Shown here one piece after another: positions 23,890 to 32,879 of a DNA stretch of 64,000 nt. How positions within the stretch are numbered: position 1 is the stretch's first letter; every line of letters starts with the position of its first letter. Origin of the DNA: Mycobacterium kyorinense. GTDB taxonomy: Bacteria; Actinomycetota; Actinomycetes; Mycobacteriales; Mycobacteriaceae. The stretch is from the NCBI RefSeq assembly GCF_002101735.1, contig NZ_LQPE01000158.1, forward strand, positions 1 to 64,000, read 5' to 3'. The notes under the pieces are model-generated. The model saw nothing but the letters and a program-made list of their open reading frames with translations. It was not told where the DNA came from and searched no databases. The position numbers were made by a program, and so were the translations under genes.

Positions 23890-25635
23890 TCACGTCTGCC
23901 GAAGGTCGAACCGAGCGAACAGCCGGACCAGCGACGGGCTGATGCGGCGCAGTGCGTAGCCGACTCTGGACTCGGCTGCGACCGGCAGCACCGCCGGTCC
24001 GGTCCGGACTGCCTTGACGATCGCCTTCGCGACCGCTTCCGGCGTGTAGTTACGCCGCCGATACGCGGCGTCGGCCTTCTGCCGGGCGCGCTCCTGCCGC
24101 TCGGCCGAAAAACCAGCGTAGACAGTGCTTTTGGCGATATTGGTATTGACGAACCCGGGGCACACCGCCGTCACCGTGATGCCCTCGTCGGCGAGGTCCG
24201 CGCGCAGCGATTCGCTCAATGCGAGAACCGCGGCCTTCGTAGTGCCATAAGCGACCATGGATTTCGAGGGCAAAAATGCTGCCGCCGACGACACGTTGAT
24301 GATCGTCCCGCCCTGGCCACGCTCGACCATCTGCGCGCCGAACACCCGGCTACCGTTGATGACGCCGCGGACGTTGACCCCCATGATGGTGTCCCAGTGC
24401 TCCGGCGTCGTCTCCAGGAACCGGCCGGCCATCCCGATGCCGGCGTTGTTGACCAGGATGTCGACCACACCATGCTTGCCCAGCACTTGCGCGGCAAGGT
24501 CGTTCATCGCCGCTTCGTCGCTGACGTCGACCTCATAGGCCGCGGCCTCGGCCCCGGCGGCCCGCACAGCCTCCGCGGTTTCGCCCGCGCTGCCGGCATC
24601 GAGGTCGACGACTACGACAGTGGCCGCACCCTGACGGGCCAACTCCACTGCGGTGGCCCGGCCGATCCCGGCGCCGGCGCCGGTCACCAGCGCGAGTTTG
24701 CCCACCACGTCACGTGATCCGGTGTTGACGACCGAGTCGTCCGGTGCGCCCTCGGCGACCAGGTCCACCCACTCGCCGGTGAGCCGGGCGATGACGTCGG
24801 GACGCGCCGTCACCACCCAGTGCCCGCCCTCGATCGGGACGATCCTGCCGACCGGCGCGAGAGAACCGGTGAACCGCTGCAGCGGCGGCGAGACGAAATA
24901 GTCCTTGCGCGCGGCCAGCACCTGCACCGGGACACGCGTTTCCGGCAGCTGCGCTGGCGGCGCCAGTATCGGCGCGGGCATGTTGGCGCGGTAGAGGTTG
25001 AGCCCGTGGAGGTAGTCGTGGATCGACCGGTACGGCGCAGGGCGCCGGCTGCGGGTGCTCGACCGGCCGATACGTTCAACCGCCTCAAAGACTTTCACTG
25101 TCGCCCGGGACCGGATCGCCAGCTCGGGCACACCCGGGCACAAGAAGAACCAGATGTAGCTGGACGCCAGCACCTGCTTGGCGACGTCGGCCACGGCCCG
25201 CGGTGTGCGCGCTGACCGCAGGAACTTGCCCGCATAGTTCAGGTGCGGCCCGGAGATCGACGTGAACGACGCGACCCGGCCCATCACCGACTCGTCGGTG
25301 ACCGCCGCCCACGCCTGAATCGAACCCCAGTCGTGGGCCACCAGGTGAACCTCGTCGACCCCCAGGCTGTCGATCACCGCGGCGATGTCCGAAACCAGTT
25401 GTGGGAAGCGGTATCCCGAACGGTCGGCTGGCTTCGACGACTCGCCGGCCCCGCGCACGTCGTAAGCAATGACGTTGTAGCGGTCGGCAAGATGTTCCGC
25501 TACTCCGTCCCACACGTGGTGGTTGTCCGGGTAGCCGTGGATAGCCAGGATGGTCGGGCGCTTAGGGTCGAAGTCGGAGTAGGTGTGCACCGCAAGGGTG
25601 ACACCGTCCGACGCGGTTACAGTGCTGGTGCTCAA
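23890..25635 (-). CDS. ephD: EphD-type epoxide hydrolase/short-chain dehydrogenase fusion
   Basis: A 581-aa two-domain protein like M. tuberculosis EphD (Rv2214c). Residues ~1-285 are an alpha/beta hydrolase of the epoxide hydrolase type: oxyanion motif I-H-G-Y-P-D-N, nucleophile Asp102 in H-D-W-G-S, His in G-G-H-W-V-V. Residues ~305-581 are an SDR: T-G-A-G-A-G-I-G, N-N-A-G-I-G, S-S-A-A-A, Y-G-T-T-K. The start is the TTG at 25633-25635, sharing TTGA with the upstream stop; the frame is open further up but without similarity. In M. tuberculosis EphD acts on mycolic-acid-related epoxides. Here it sits in a lipid operon. Confidence 0.82.
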   Translation of the reverse strand: MSTSTVTASDGVTLAVHTYSDFDPKRPTILAIHGYPDNHHVWDGVAEHLADRYNVIAYDVRGAGESSKPADRSGYRFPQLVSDIAAVIDSLGVDEVHLVAHDWGSIQAWAAVTDESVMGRVASFTSISGPHLNYAGKFLRSARTPRAVADVAKQVLASSYIWFFLCPGVPELAIRSRATVKVFEAVERIGRSSTRSRRPAPYRSIHDYLHGLNLYRANMPAPILAPPAQLPETRVPVQVLAARKDYFVSPPLQRFTGSLAPVGRIVPIEGGHWVVTARPDVIARLTGEWVDLVAEGAPDDSVVNTGSRDVVGKLALVTGAGAGIGRATAVELARQGAATVVVVDLDAGSAGETAEAVRAAGAEAAAYEVDVSDEAAMNDLAAQVLGKHGVVDILVNNAGIGMAGRFLETTPEHWDTIMGVNVRGVINGSRVFGAQMVERGQGGTIINVSSAAAFLPSKSMVAYGTTKAAVLALSESLRADLADEGITVTAVCPGFVNTNIAKSTVYAGFSAERQERARQKADAAYRRRNYTPEAVAKAIVKAVRTGPAVLPVAAESRVGYALRRISPSLVRLFARFDLRQT

Positions 25636-26540
25636 TGCGACGCCCGTGCGGCAGGTGATTTGGCCAGGTACTCGATCGCTCGTCCGACCCCACCCAGCTG
25701 CGACGGATGGAAACTCGGCTTGTAGTACGCACCGATGACCCGCACGAACTCGAACGGCCCGGGCACCAAACCCCGCCGCGCCGCGTCGAAATAGTCCCGC
25801 CACCGCGGCTTGGTTCCCGGCGGCAGATGCGGGTCGACCGAGTACATGAACCGCACGCCGCGTGCGAACAGCCACAGCATCGCCGGCGTCACCAGCAGCT
25901 GGGTGCGCACCTGGCGCCAGTAGCCGGCCCGCAGGTGCTTCATGGTGTCGAAGGCGACCGCTTTGTGTTCGACTTCTTCCGCGCCGTGCCAGCGCAGCAG
26001 ATCCAGCATCACCGGGTCGGCACCGAGGTCGTCGAGCTGCGGTGTGTCGAGAATCCATTCACCGAGGATCGCGGTGTAGTGCTCGAGCGCGGCCACGATC
26101 GACACCTGCTCTGCCAACCAGCTCTGCCGTCGTCGCCGGCTCCACCAGGGCCGGTCCCCGATGAGCTTGTCGAACATCCAGCCGATCTGGCTGGTGAACG
26201 GCGTCAGATCGACGCCCTTGGCGGTGAGGTGGTCGGCCACACCGGCGTGCGCCTGGGAATGCATGGCCTCCTGGCTGATGAAGCCCTGCACGTCCAGCCG
26301 CAGTTGGTCGTCCTTGATCAGCGGCAGCGCCCTTTTGAAGACGTCGACGATCCACTCCTCGCCCGCCGGCAGCAGCAGATGCAGGACGTTGCAGAAGTGG
26401 GTGGCGAAGACCTCGTTGGGCACGTAGTAGAACGGCAGCTTCGCCCAGTCGAAGTCGACGTCGCGCGCCTGCAGGACGATTCGCTCGTGATCGAGCGTCT
26501 CGTCGTGCGGGCCCGCTGCCTGGTCATCGACGGTGAACAT
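25632..26540 (-). CDS. PF10118-type predicted metal-dependent hydrolase (ferritin-like)
   Basis: A 302-aa helical protein of the COG3687/PF10118 family. It has repeated Glu/His metal motifs: E61-E62, E91-x2-H94 with H98, E-H-Y-T near residue 149, and E-E-V-E-H-K-A-V-A-F-D near 187-197. The spacing resembles ferritin-like diiron proteins. No signal peptide; a hydrophobic stretch lies near 215-230. The family is called a hydrolase only by prediction. With a ferredoxin-reductase gene in the same operon, an oxidative diiron role on acyl chains is at least as plausible. It starts 18 bp after the FAAL gene stop. Confidence 0.75.
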   Translation of the reverse strand: MFTVDDQAAGPHDETLDHERIVLQARDVDFDWAKLPFYYVPNEVFATHFCNVLHLLLPAGEEWIVDVFKRALPLIKDDQLRLDVQGFISQEAMHSQAHAGVADHLTAKGVDLTPFTSQIGWMFDKLIGDRPWWSRRRRQSWLAEQVSIVAALEHYTAILGEWILDTPQLDDLGADPVMLDLLRWHGAEEVEHKAVAFDTMKHLRAGYWRQVRTQLLVTPAMLWLFARGVRFMYSVDPHLPPGTKPRWRDYFDAARRGLVPGPFEFVRVIGAYYKPSFHPSQLGGVGRAIEYLAKSPAARASH

Positions 26541-26558
26541 CGTTAACTCCCAGTCTAG

Positions 26559-29500
26559 TTACGCGCTGCACCGCGCCTCGCTTTCCGCCTCGGTGATCAG
26601 GCGCTCGCGGCGCAGGAACCGGACGAGGTCGTCGACCGTGTCGGCCAGCGCGGGCTCGCGGCGATGGACCTTGGCCAGCGAGCGCGCCTGCCGGTACTGG
26701 CTGTTGTCGTAGCGCTTGTCCCGCATGGCCTGGATCTTGCTCGCCGACCGGGTGAGGAAGTCGACCAGCGGGTAGAGCGGATCGCCCGGCGTGCACCGGT
26801 GGTTCACCTCGTCGGTGAACGACGGGATGTCCAGGTAGTCGAAGCGGTAGCCGTGGCGTTCCGATAACAGCCGGGTGATGTCGGTGAGGTTGTAGTAGTC
26901 GTCGGCGGTCAGGTTGAAGACCGTGCCCGCCTCGGCCGGAAGGCCCATCAGCGAGACGATGTGATCCGCGATCAGGTCCGCCGGCAGCAGGCTGATCTGG
27001 TTGCGGGCATCCACGGCCAAACCGTGCTCGATCATGAACGCGGTGAGCCGCACCAGGATGTCGTCCTGGCTGCCGAAACCCGCATGGGTGGGCGAGATCA
27101 GCGACGGCCGGTAGATGCGGACGTCGAGTCCCTGCTGCTGCGCTGACAGCACCAGCTGCTCGGCGACCCACTTGGTCTGCGAGTAGCCGAAGTCCAGGCC
27201 GCTCATCTCCTCGTTCGCGTAGTCTTCGCCGACCACCGGCATGGTGCTCCAGCCGTAGATGAAGGTGCTGGAGACCAGGTGGAAGGTCTTCCGGTGCGTG
27301 GTCATGGCTAGCCGCAGCAGCTCGTGCGTGCCGCCCACGTTGGTGGGCCGCAGGGCGTCGTAGGTCCGGACGTAGTTGACCAGGGCGCCGTTGTGCACGA
27401 TGGCGTCGATGCTCTCGGCCAGCTGCTGGAACGCCGCTTCACCGATGCCCAGGTTCGGCTCGGCGAGATCGCCGCAGATCACCCGCACCCGGGCGCGGAC
27501 CTGGGCTTCCAGGCCGGGGGACCACAGGTGGGCCTGCCGCAGCCCGGCAACGATCCGGTCCAGGCCGTGCGCCGCATCGGTGGCCCGTACCAAGGCGTGC
27601 ACGGTGTAGGACGTCTGCGCAAGCAGGCTGCTGACCAGGAACGGCCCGAGGAATCCGGTGGCGCCGGTCAGCAGGATGTCGGTCGGCACGCCGTCGCGCG
27701 CCGGCGGCAGCGCCGGCAGCGGCAGTTGCGCGTCGGCGCGCATCTGTCGCGTCTCGTATTCCTCGTACTCGGCGGCAATCTGGTCCAGCGTCTGCCGCAA
27801 GGTCTGGAGCGGCAGCTCGGCCCCCTCGCCGAACTGCCGCATGAGCCGGAAGAACTCGGCAACCGTCAGCCGCTGCAGCAGCCGCGTGTTGACCTCTTTG
27901 GCCAACTCGCCGGCGCCGTGCTCTCTCAGCAAGGCCTGCAGGTCGGTGTGGAGCTCCGCCAGGGCCAGCGAGTCGATGCCCAGGTCGGCGAACGAGCAGT
28001 CCTCCTGACCGGTCAGGTCGTAGCTCTCGATGAGGTAGCGGAACCGGTCCAGCGGACCCGCGCCGGCTCCCGGCGCTTCGGGCGCCTGGTGGGTGTGGGT
28101 CGCCAGCGCGGGCAGCTTGCCGTCCAGCCACAGCTGACGGGTGTGCGCGCGCCGGATCTTCCCCGACGTAGTCTTGGGAATGCTGCGCGGCGGTGAGAAC
28201 ACGATGGTCTGCGGGTCGATGTGGCAGTGCCTGCGGATCGCCCGCGCCAGCATCCTGGCATCCGGCAGCGCGTCCTTGTCGCGCACCTCGGCGACCACGA
28301 CCAGCGCTTCCTGGTCATCGCGCTCGACCGAGAAGGCGGCGACGCAGCCGCCCCGGACCTGTGCGGCCGAGCGTTCCACGACGGCCTCGACGTCCGACGG
28401 GTAGCAGTTGACGCCGCGCACGATGATCAGGTCCTTGCGCCGGCCGCAGACGAACAGCTCGCCTTCGTAGAGGAAGCCGAGATCGCCGGTGCGCAGATAG
28501 GTGTGGTCGTCGTCGCCGACGATGCGGGCTTCGAAGGTCTCCGCGCTCAGCTCGGGACGCCGCCAGTAGCCGCCGCCCTTGGACGCGCCGTCCACCCAGA
28601 CCTCGCCGATCCGGCCCTCGCCCAAGTCCTGTCGCGATTGCGGGTCGACGATGCGGATCACGTTTCCGGCGACGGCCTTGCCGGAGCTCACCAGCGGGGT
28701 CTGGTTGTTGTTCTCGGGCACGGCCTTTTCGACCCGCACCGCATTCTGTTCCAGCGCCCGCTTGTTCACAGTCACGGTTTGGCGCCCCTTGAGCGTCACT
28801 CCCAGAGTGTTTTCGGCCAGGCCGTAAGCACCGGTCAGCGCGTCGGGTCGCAGACCGTAGGGCGCGAAGCGCTCCCGGAAACGTGCGAAGGTCTTGTCCC
28901 GCAACGGTTCTGCGCCGACCACGATGCTGTCCAGGCTGCTCAGGTCGATGCCGGCAAGTTCGGAGTTGGGAAGCTTGTCCTCCCGCAGGCAGTACTCGAG
29001 GCCGAAATTCGGCGCCGGTGTGTGGGTGCCGCGGACCTCGCTGATCAGCCGCAGCCAGGCTGACGGCCGCTGGAGAAAGTCGGCGGGCGACATCCCGTGC
29101 GTGGTCCCGCCGAGCACCACGATGAACAAATAGGCGGAGATCAAACCCATGTCGTGGTGCTGCGGCAGCCAGCTGACCGCGATTTCCTTGCCGGCGAACG
29201 CCGAAGCGTTGGCGATGACGTTGGCGTGGCTGACGATCACGCCCTTGGGGTCGCTGGTGGAACCGGAGGTGTACTGCAGGAAGAGCACCGGACCCGGGGT
29301 GTCCGCGACGGCAGCGCCGCCGAAGTCCTGGGTGGCATCCGTGGCGAACCAGGGCAGGTCCGGCAGCTGCGCGACGTCGGCCCAGGGCAGCCCGCCGTGC
29401 TGGTTGCCCAAGAGCGAGCGGAAGTCGTATTCGAGCTGCTTGGTCGACAGCACGGCCTTGGCCTGGCAGTCCCGCGCGATGAAGCTGAGCTTGGCCAGCC

Positions 29501-29798
29501 CCGCTTCAAACGACATCGGCAGGGGAGGGCTGACCGGAACAGCGATCACCCCGAGGCGAGCGCAGGCATAGAAGGCCGCGACCATCTCCAGGCCCGGCGG
29601 GTAGACCAGCAGCGCCCGGTCTCCCGGCCGCAGGCCGGCCTCCGCGGAAAGGTAAGCGGCCAGCTCGCGCGTCCGCTCGGCGAAGCTCTGGTACGTGTAG
29701 TGCTCGAGCTCGCGCCCCTCGATGTCGACGAAGCGGTAGAGGGTCTGGTCCGGCTGCTGCGCTTCCCACTTCTCGAGGTAATCGATAAGCGTCTCCAT
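26559..29798 (-). CDS. FAAL-ACP-thioester reductase (carrier-bound fatty acid reductase)
   Basis: A 1079-aa three-domain enzyme. Residues ~1-560 are a fatty acyl-AMP ligase: F-L-Q-Y-T-S-G-S-T-S-D-P-K-G near residue 178 is the FAAL form of the AMP-binding motif, and Y-L-R-T-G-D-L-G-F follows. Residues ~590-670 are an acyl carrier domain with the phosphopantetheine Ser in L-G-I-D-S-L (about 609). Residues ~700-1079 are an NAD(P)H thioester reductase (L-T-G-A-T-G-F-L-G near 714, Y-x3-K in Y-S-Q-T-K). It should activate a free fatty acid, load it on the carrier and release it reductively as aldehyde or alcohol. It is the first gene of the operon down to 22803. Confidence 0.88.
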   Translation of the reverse strand: METLIDYLEKWEAQQPDQTLYRFVDIEGRELEHYTYQSFAERTRELAAYLSAEAGLRPGDRALLVYPPGLEMVAAFYACARLGVIAVPVSPPLPMSFEAGLAKLSFIARDCQAKAVLSTKQLEYDFRSLLGNQHGGLPWADVAQLPDLPWFATDATQDFGGAAVADTPGPVLFLQYTSGSTSDPKGVIVSHANVIANASAFAGKEIAVSWLPQHHDMGLISAYLFIVVLGGTTHGMSPADFLQRPSAWLRLISEVRGTHTPAPNFGLEYCLREDKLPNSELAGIDLSSLDSIVVGAEPLRDKTFARFRERFAPYGLRPDALTGAYGLAENTLGVTLKGRQTVTVNKRALEQNAVRVEKAVPENNNQTPLVSSGKAVAGNVIRIVDPQSRQDLGEGRIGEVWVDGASKGGGYWRRPELSAETFEARIVGDDDHTYLRTGDLGFLYEGELFVCGRRKDLIIVRGVNCYPSDVEAVVERSAAQVRGGCVAAFSVERDDQEALVVVAEVRDKDALPDARMLARAIRRHCHIDPQTIVFSPPRSIPKTTSGKIRRAHTRQLWLDGKLPALATHTHQAPEAPGAGAGPLDRFRYLIESYDLTGQEDCSFADLGIDSLALAELHTDLQALLREHGAGELAKEVNTRLLQRLTVAEFFRLMRQFGEGAELPLQTLRQTLDQIAAEYEEYETRQMRADAQLPLPALPPARDGVPTDILLTGATGFLGPFLVSSLLAQTSYTVHALVRATDAAHGLDRIVAGLRQAHLWSPGLEAQVRARVRVICGDLAEPNLGIGEAAFQQLAESIDAIVHNGALVNYVRTYDALRPTNVGGTHELLRLAMTTHRKTFHLVSSTFIYGWSTMPVVGEDYANEEMSGLDFGYSQTKWVAEQLVLSAQQQGLDVRIYRPSLISPTHAGFGSQDDILVRLTAFMIEHGLAVDARNQISLLPADLIADHIVSLMGLPAEAGTVFNLTADDYYNLTDITRLLSERHGYRFDYLDIPSFTDEVNHRCTPGDPLYPLVDFLTRSASKIQAMRDKRYDNSQYRQARSLAKVHRREPALADTVDDLVRFLRRERLITEAESEARCSA

Positions 29799-30046
29799 CT
29801 TCAGGAGTCACTCTCCCTTCCAGGCTTAACTGCAATCAATAGAACAACTTCTCAACGCTTGGATACAGCCGATCGTAGCGCCGCTAAGCAGTGCCTGGCA
29901 AAGGCTAACCGGGCTTTTTCGGCGCTATACACCGAACTCACAACAACTTCTCAGCTTCGGCGAAATAGGGCGGCATTTACCGGCGGCGTGTCGGTGTGTT
30001 TCTGCTCACGTAAATCGACACGAAATCGCCTTAATTGATCCGCAGA

Positions 30047-30410
30047 TACTGTGGTCAGTAGCTCAGTAGATCATAAATGCCCAGGCTGCAGGCTCGCAAT
30101 ATGACAATACGCTGATACTGCGGTACTGAATCGCTACTTTCCGTAACCCCTGATATTTCTAATCTCTTTCGTCGGCCGACAGCACCGGCCGACCTATTGT
30201 TGACGCACAGTCGATACAAATTCGTCAGCGTTGGTCCATATCGCGGGCTACCATATGGCCCTCAAAGGCGAAATCTCAGCAAACATCCTTAGCCGCTGCG
30301 GAAAGGCGGTGACCCCTTGCGCCGTCGTGAGCCCGTCGCCACCGCGAGGCCCTGGATGCGTCGACCCGGCGCACTACAGAAGTCATAATGTACTGAGATA
30401 CGGACTACTG
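30047..30410. repeat. Scattered TACTG/CAGTA pentamers
   Basis: TACTG occurs at 30047, 30116, 30124, 30391 and 30406, and its complement CAGTA at 30056 and 30064. The first pair forms an inverted repeat (spacer 4), the middle pair a direct repeat (spacer 3). Seven copies in under 400 bp is more than chance would suggest, and two lie just upstream of the RHH-like gene. Confidence 0.4.
30171..30193. terminator. GC-rich hairpin in the non-coding region
   Basis: GTCGGCCG (30171-30178) pairs perfectly with CGGCCGAC (30186-30193) around a 7-nt loop, followed by a short T-rich run. It could end a small transcript or insulate the two divergent promoters. Confidence 0.35.
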
Positions 30411-30435
30411 ACATACGTCGCCGAAGGAGGCCCAG

Positions 30436-30720
30436 ATGAGCGGTGCCGACCGTATCAAAGGTGGCGTCACCCCCGCGGTCGCGGCGGCGCCGACCGAACC
30501 CTTCGCCATCGGCCGGACACGCGCCAGCCGCACCCGACGGACAGTCGATCTTTCACCCGCTCAGCACCGGGCCCTCGACATCTGGCAGCGAGAAGCCGCC
30601 GACCGCCTCGGGCTCGCCCGTGTCACCGGGCAAGAAGTGCTGGTCGCGCTCGTCGACCAACTGCTGAGTGACCCCAAGCTCTCGACGCAGATCATCCGCA
30701 CCATCCGCGCTCGGCGCTGA
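30436..30720 (+). CDS. Orphan ribbon-helix-helix-like small protein
   Basis: A 94-aa protein with a clear ribosome site (AAGGAGG, 30424-30430) before its ATG. The first ~30 residues are disordered and basic. Residues ~31-94 suggest a strand (R-R-T-V-D-L-S) and two helices (A-L-D-I-W-Q-R-E-A-A-D-R-L-G; G-Q-E-V-L-V-A-L-V-D-Q-L-L-S), which fits a ribbon-helix-helix protein such as ParG/CopG-type plasmid partition or copy-control factors. No parA or rep gene is adjacent. It may be a plasmid remnant or a stand-alone regulator. Function not assigned. Confidence 0.6.
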   Translation: MSGADRIKGGVTPAVAAAPTEPFAIGRTRASRTRRTVDLSPAQHRALDIWQREAADRLGLARVTGQEVLVALVDQLLSDPKLSTQIIRTIRARR

Positions 30721-30729
30721 ACGGCGCGG

Positions 30730-31752
30730 CTATCGGTGCGCTACAGGCGCGACGCGGATGCGCGGCCCGGCGCGGGCCACCAGCCGGACAATCCCGTCGA
30801 AGCGCTCGCCGTCGATAATCGGCGACAGCGGCTCGTCGTCGGCCTCGATGATCATCTCTTTGCCGTTGACGTCGCGGACCCCACTGCCGCGCAGCCTGCC
30901 GTAGGTGAGCGCTGCGGGAAGCTGCGCGACGATGCTCGAGGGCCTGATCTCGCCGGCCTGGAAATGCAGTGCGCCGGGTTCGGATGCCCGCGGGAAGAGC
31001 CGGAACGGCCCGCCGATGCGGAGGTCGATCGCGCCGGCGTGCAGCACCCGGTGCGTCCGGGTCGGGACCTCCTCGCCGTCGATGACGACGCGGGCATGCG
31101 TCGGCGTGAACAGGTGAGCCGCCCAGTTTTCCCTGTCCATGTGGCCGGGAGCCACCTTGTTGGTGATGTAGTCGCCGAACGTGCGGCCGATCACGCGCGC
31201 GACGGCCGCACGGCCGTGATCGGGGTTGGCGTAGTACTTGTCGTAGAACCGGTTGCCCACGCCGCCGGCGGCCATCCCGAAGCACAGCCGGTGAAACGGC
31301 GCGCCATCCGCGGTTGCCCCGTCGAGTTCCAAAGTGTCGAGCGACATTTCGGGCGGAAACTGATCTTTCTCGGCGGCGGCGGCCAGTCTGCGAACGATCG
31401 CGTCGGCGCGCCCGCGCACTCCCGCCTTGCGTGCGACGGCGTTGACACTGCCGCCATTGGTGGGCACGAATGCCGGCCAGTGTGCCGGATCGCTGACACA
31501 GTGCTGCATTTCGTTCACCAACCAGTGCAGGGCGCCGTCGCCGCCGTCACCAACCAGGTGGGTGATCCGTGGATGGAGCTCCTCGATGACCTTGCGGAGC
31601 TCCTCGATCGACGCGGTTTCGTGCACCTCGCCCCACGGGCCGACGATGCGGCGTAGCTCTGCGCTGCGATCTGTCCGCGCAGCCAGGTTCTTGCGTGCGC
31701 GCGGGTTGACGATGACGCCCAGATACATGCGGGCGGGTGCGTCGCGTCCCAA
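30730..31752 (-). CDS. Diacylglycerol/lipid kinase family protein
   Basis: A 340-aa lipid kinase of the DAGK_cat family. Motifs: V-I-V-N-P-R-A-R-K-N near the N-terminus, G-D-G-G-D-G-A-L-H-W (phosphate loop), T-N-G-G-S-V-N-A-V-A-R-K. It should phosphorylate a lipid hydroxyl with ATP. The proposed start is the TTG at 31750-31752 because an AGGAG site lies 8 bp upstream and the catalytic domain begins 15 residues later. ATG codons at 31884 and 31899 are alternatives, but the residues they add show no family similarity, and the latter overlaps the divergent SDR start. It converges on the RHH-like gene 9 bp away. Confidence 0.78.
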   Translation of the reverse strand: MGRDAPARMYLGVIVNPRARKNLAARTDRSAELRRIVGPWGEVHETASIEELRKVIEELHPRITHLVGDGGDGALHWLVNEMQHCVSDPAHWPAFVPTNGGSVNAVARKAGVRGRADAIVRRLAAAAEKDQFPPEMSLDTLELDGATADGAPFHRLCFGMAAGGVGNRFYDKYYANPDHGRAAVARVIGRTFGDYITNKVAPGHMDRENWAAHLFTPTHARVVIDGEEVPTRTHRVLHAGAIDLRIGGPFRLFPRASEPGALHFQAGEIRPSSIVAQLPAALTYGRLRGSGVRDVNGKEMIIEADDEPLSPIIDGERFDGIVRLVARAGPRIRVAPVAHR

Positions 31753-31897
31753 ATGAATACTCCTCGGGGCGGGGGACTGGGGCGCAGGCGGATCCGCGCG
31801 CCATCCCAGGACGATACCTGCGGCGTCGTTTTCGCCGGCCAATCGGCTGACCAGCGGCGGTACTCCACGCACATGCGGACTCATTACTGTGTCTGCC

Positions 31898-32767
31898 ATG
31901 CCTGGTTGGACCGCAGCAGACCTGCCCTCGTTCGCCGGACGCACAGTCGTCGTCACGGGCGCCAACGCAGGGCTGGGCGAGGTGACCGCCCGCGAGTTGG
32001 CCCGCGTCGGCGCTCACGTCGTCCTCGCGGTGCGCAACACCGGCAAGGGTGAGGCCGCCGCGTCGCGCATGACCGGAGACGTCGAGGTGCGTCGGCTCGA
32101 CTTGGAAGATCTGTCGTCGGTGCGCGCGTTCGCCGACGGTGTGGACGCGGTCGACGTCCTGGTCAACAACGCCGGGATCATGGCCGTCGACCACGCGCTG
32201 ACCGTCGACGGCTTCGAGCGCCACATCGGCACCAACCACCTCGGCCACTTCGCGCTGACCAACCTGCTGTTGCCCAGGCTCACAGACCGGGTGGTGACGG
32301 TGTCGTCATTGATGCACATGTTCGGCTACATCAGCCTCAAAGACCTGAACTGGCAGTCCCGGCCGTATTCGCGGTGGTTGGCCTACAGCCAGTCGAAGCT
32401 GGCCAACCTGCTGTTCACCAGCGAATTGCAGCGGCGCCTGGAGACCGCCGGTGCTTCGCTGCGCGCGCTTGCGGCCCACCCGGGCTGGTCGCACACCAAC
32501 TTGCAAGGCCAGTCCGGACGCACCGTGAGCGACGCGGTGGTGCTCGCCGTCGACCGGGTGGTGTCCACCGATGCCGACTTCGGCGCCCGGCAGACGTTGT
32601 ACGCGGTGTCGCAGGATCTGCCCGGCGACACGTACATCGGCCCGCGGTTCGCGTTTTACGGTCCGAGCCAGCCGACCTGGCGCAACTGGCCGGCGAAGCG
32701 GGCGAGCACCGCCCCCGCGCTGTGGGAGTTGTCCGAGCGGCTGACAGACACCAAGTTTCCGCTCTGA
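31898..32767 (+). CDS. Short-chain dehydrogenase/reductase
   Basis: A 289-aa SDR. NAD(P) motif T-G-A-N-A-G-L-G near residue 20, N-N-A-G near 90, catalytic S-S-L and Y-S-Q-S-K near 165. It belongs to the retinol-dehydrogenase-like group common in mycobacteria (opening W-T-A-A-D-L-P-S-F-A-G-R). The ATG at 31898 is preferred; a GTG at 31889 adds three residues. The substrate is unknown. It reads divergently from the lipid kinase and is followed 112 bp later by the DMT transporter. Confidence 0.88.
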   Translation: MPGWTAADLPSFAGRTVVVTGANAGLGEVTARELARVGAHVVLAVRNTGKGEAAASRMTGDVEVRRLDLEDLSSVRAFADGVDAVDVLVNNAGIMAVDHALTVDGFERHIGTNHLGHFALTNLLLPRLTDRVVTVSSLMHMFGYISLKDLNWQSRPYSRWLAYSQSKLANLLFTSELQRRLETAGASLRALAAHPGWSHTNLQGQSGRTVSDAVVLAVDRVVSTDADFGARQTLYAVSQDLPGDTYIGPRFAFYGPSQPTWRNWPAKRASTAPALWELSERLTDTKFPL

Positions 32768-32879
32768 GGCTGCGCAGATTTCGCGGTTTCGCCGCGAAGC
32801 TCGCCGAGCACACTGTGAGCACTAGAGTCACGGCGGAAGGAACACGGCTTCCGGGCGCGGACGTCGGCAAGGAGGTCAG

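Larger units (their letters stand above)
29799..30435. other. Long AT-rich non-coding region
   Basis: 637 bp without a credible gene between the divergent FAAL operon and the small RHH-like gene. It is visibly richer in A and T than the rest of the window. It contains a hairpin (30171-30193) and several TACTG/CAGTA pentamers. It must hold both divergent promoters. An open frame from 30231 shows no protein-like features. Confidence 0.6.

Noticed and set aside
25636..26058. N-terminal extension of the ephD frame
   Set aside because: It overlaps the PF10118 gene and has no similarity. The TTG at 25635 fits EphD length and the TTGA overlap.
30231..30435. Open frame reading into the RHH-like gene region
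   Set aside because: No ribosome site or protein-like composition, and it continues in a different frame from the RHH-like gene.
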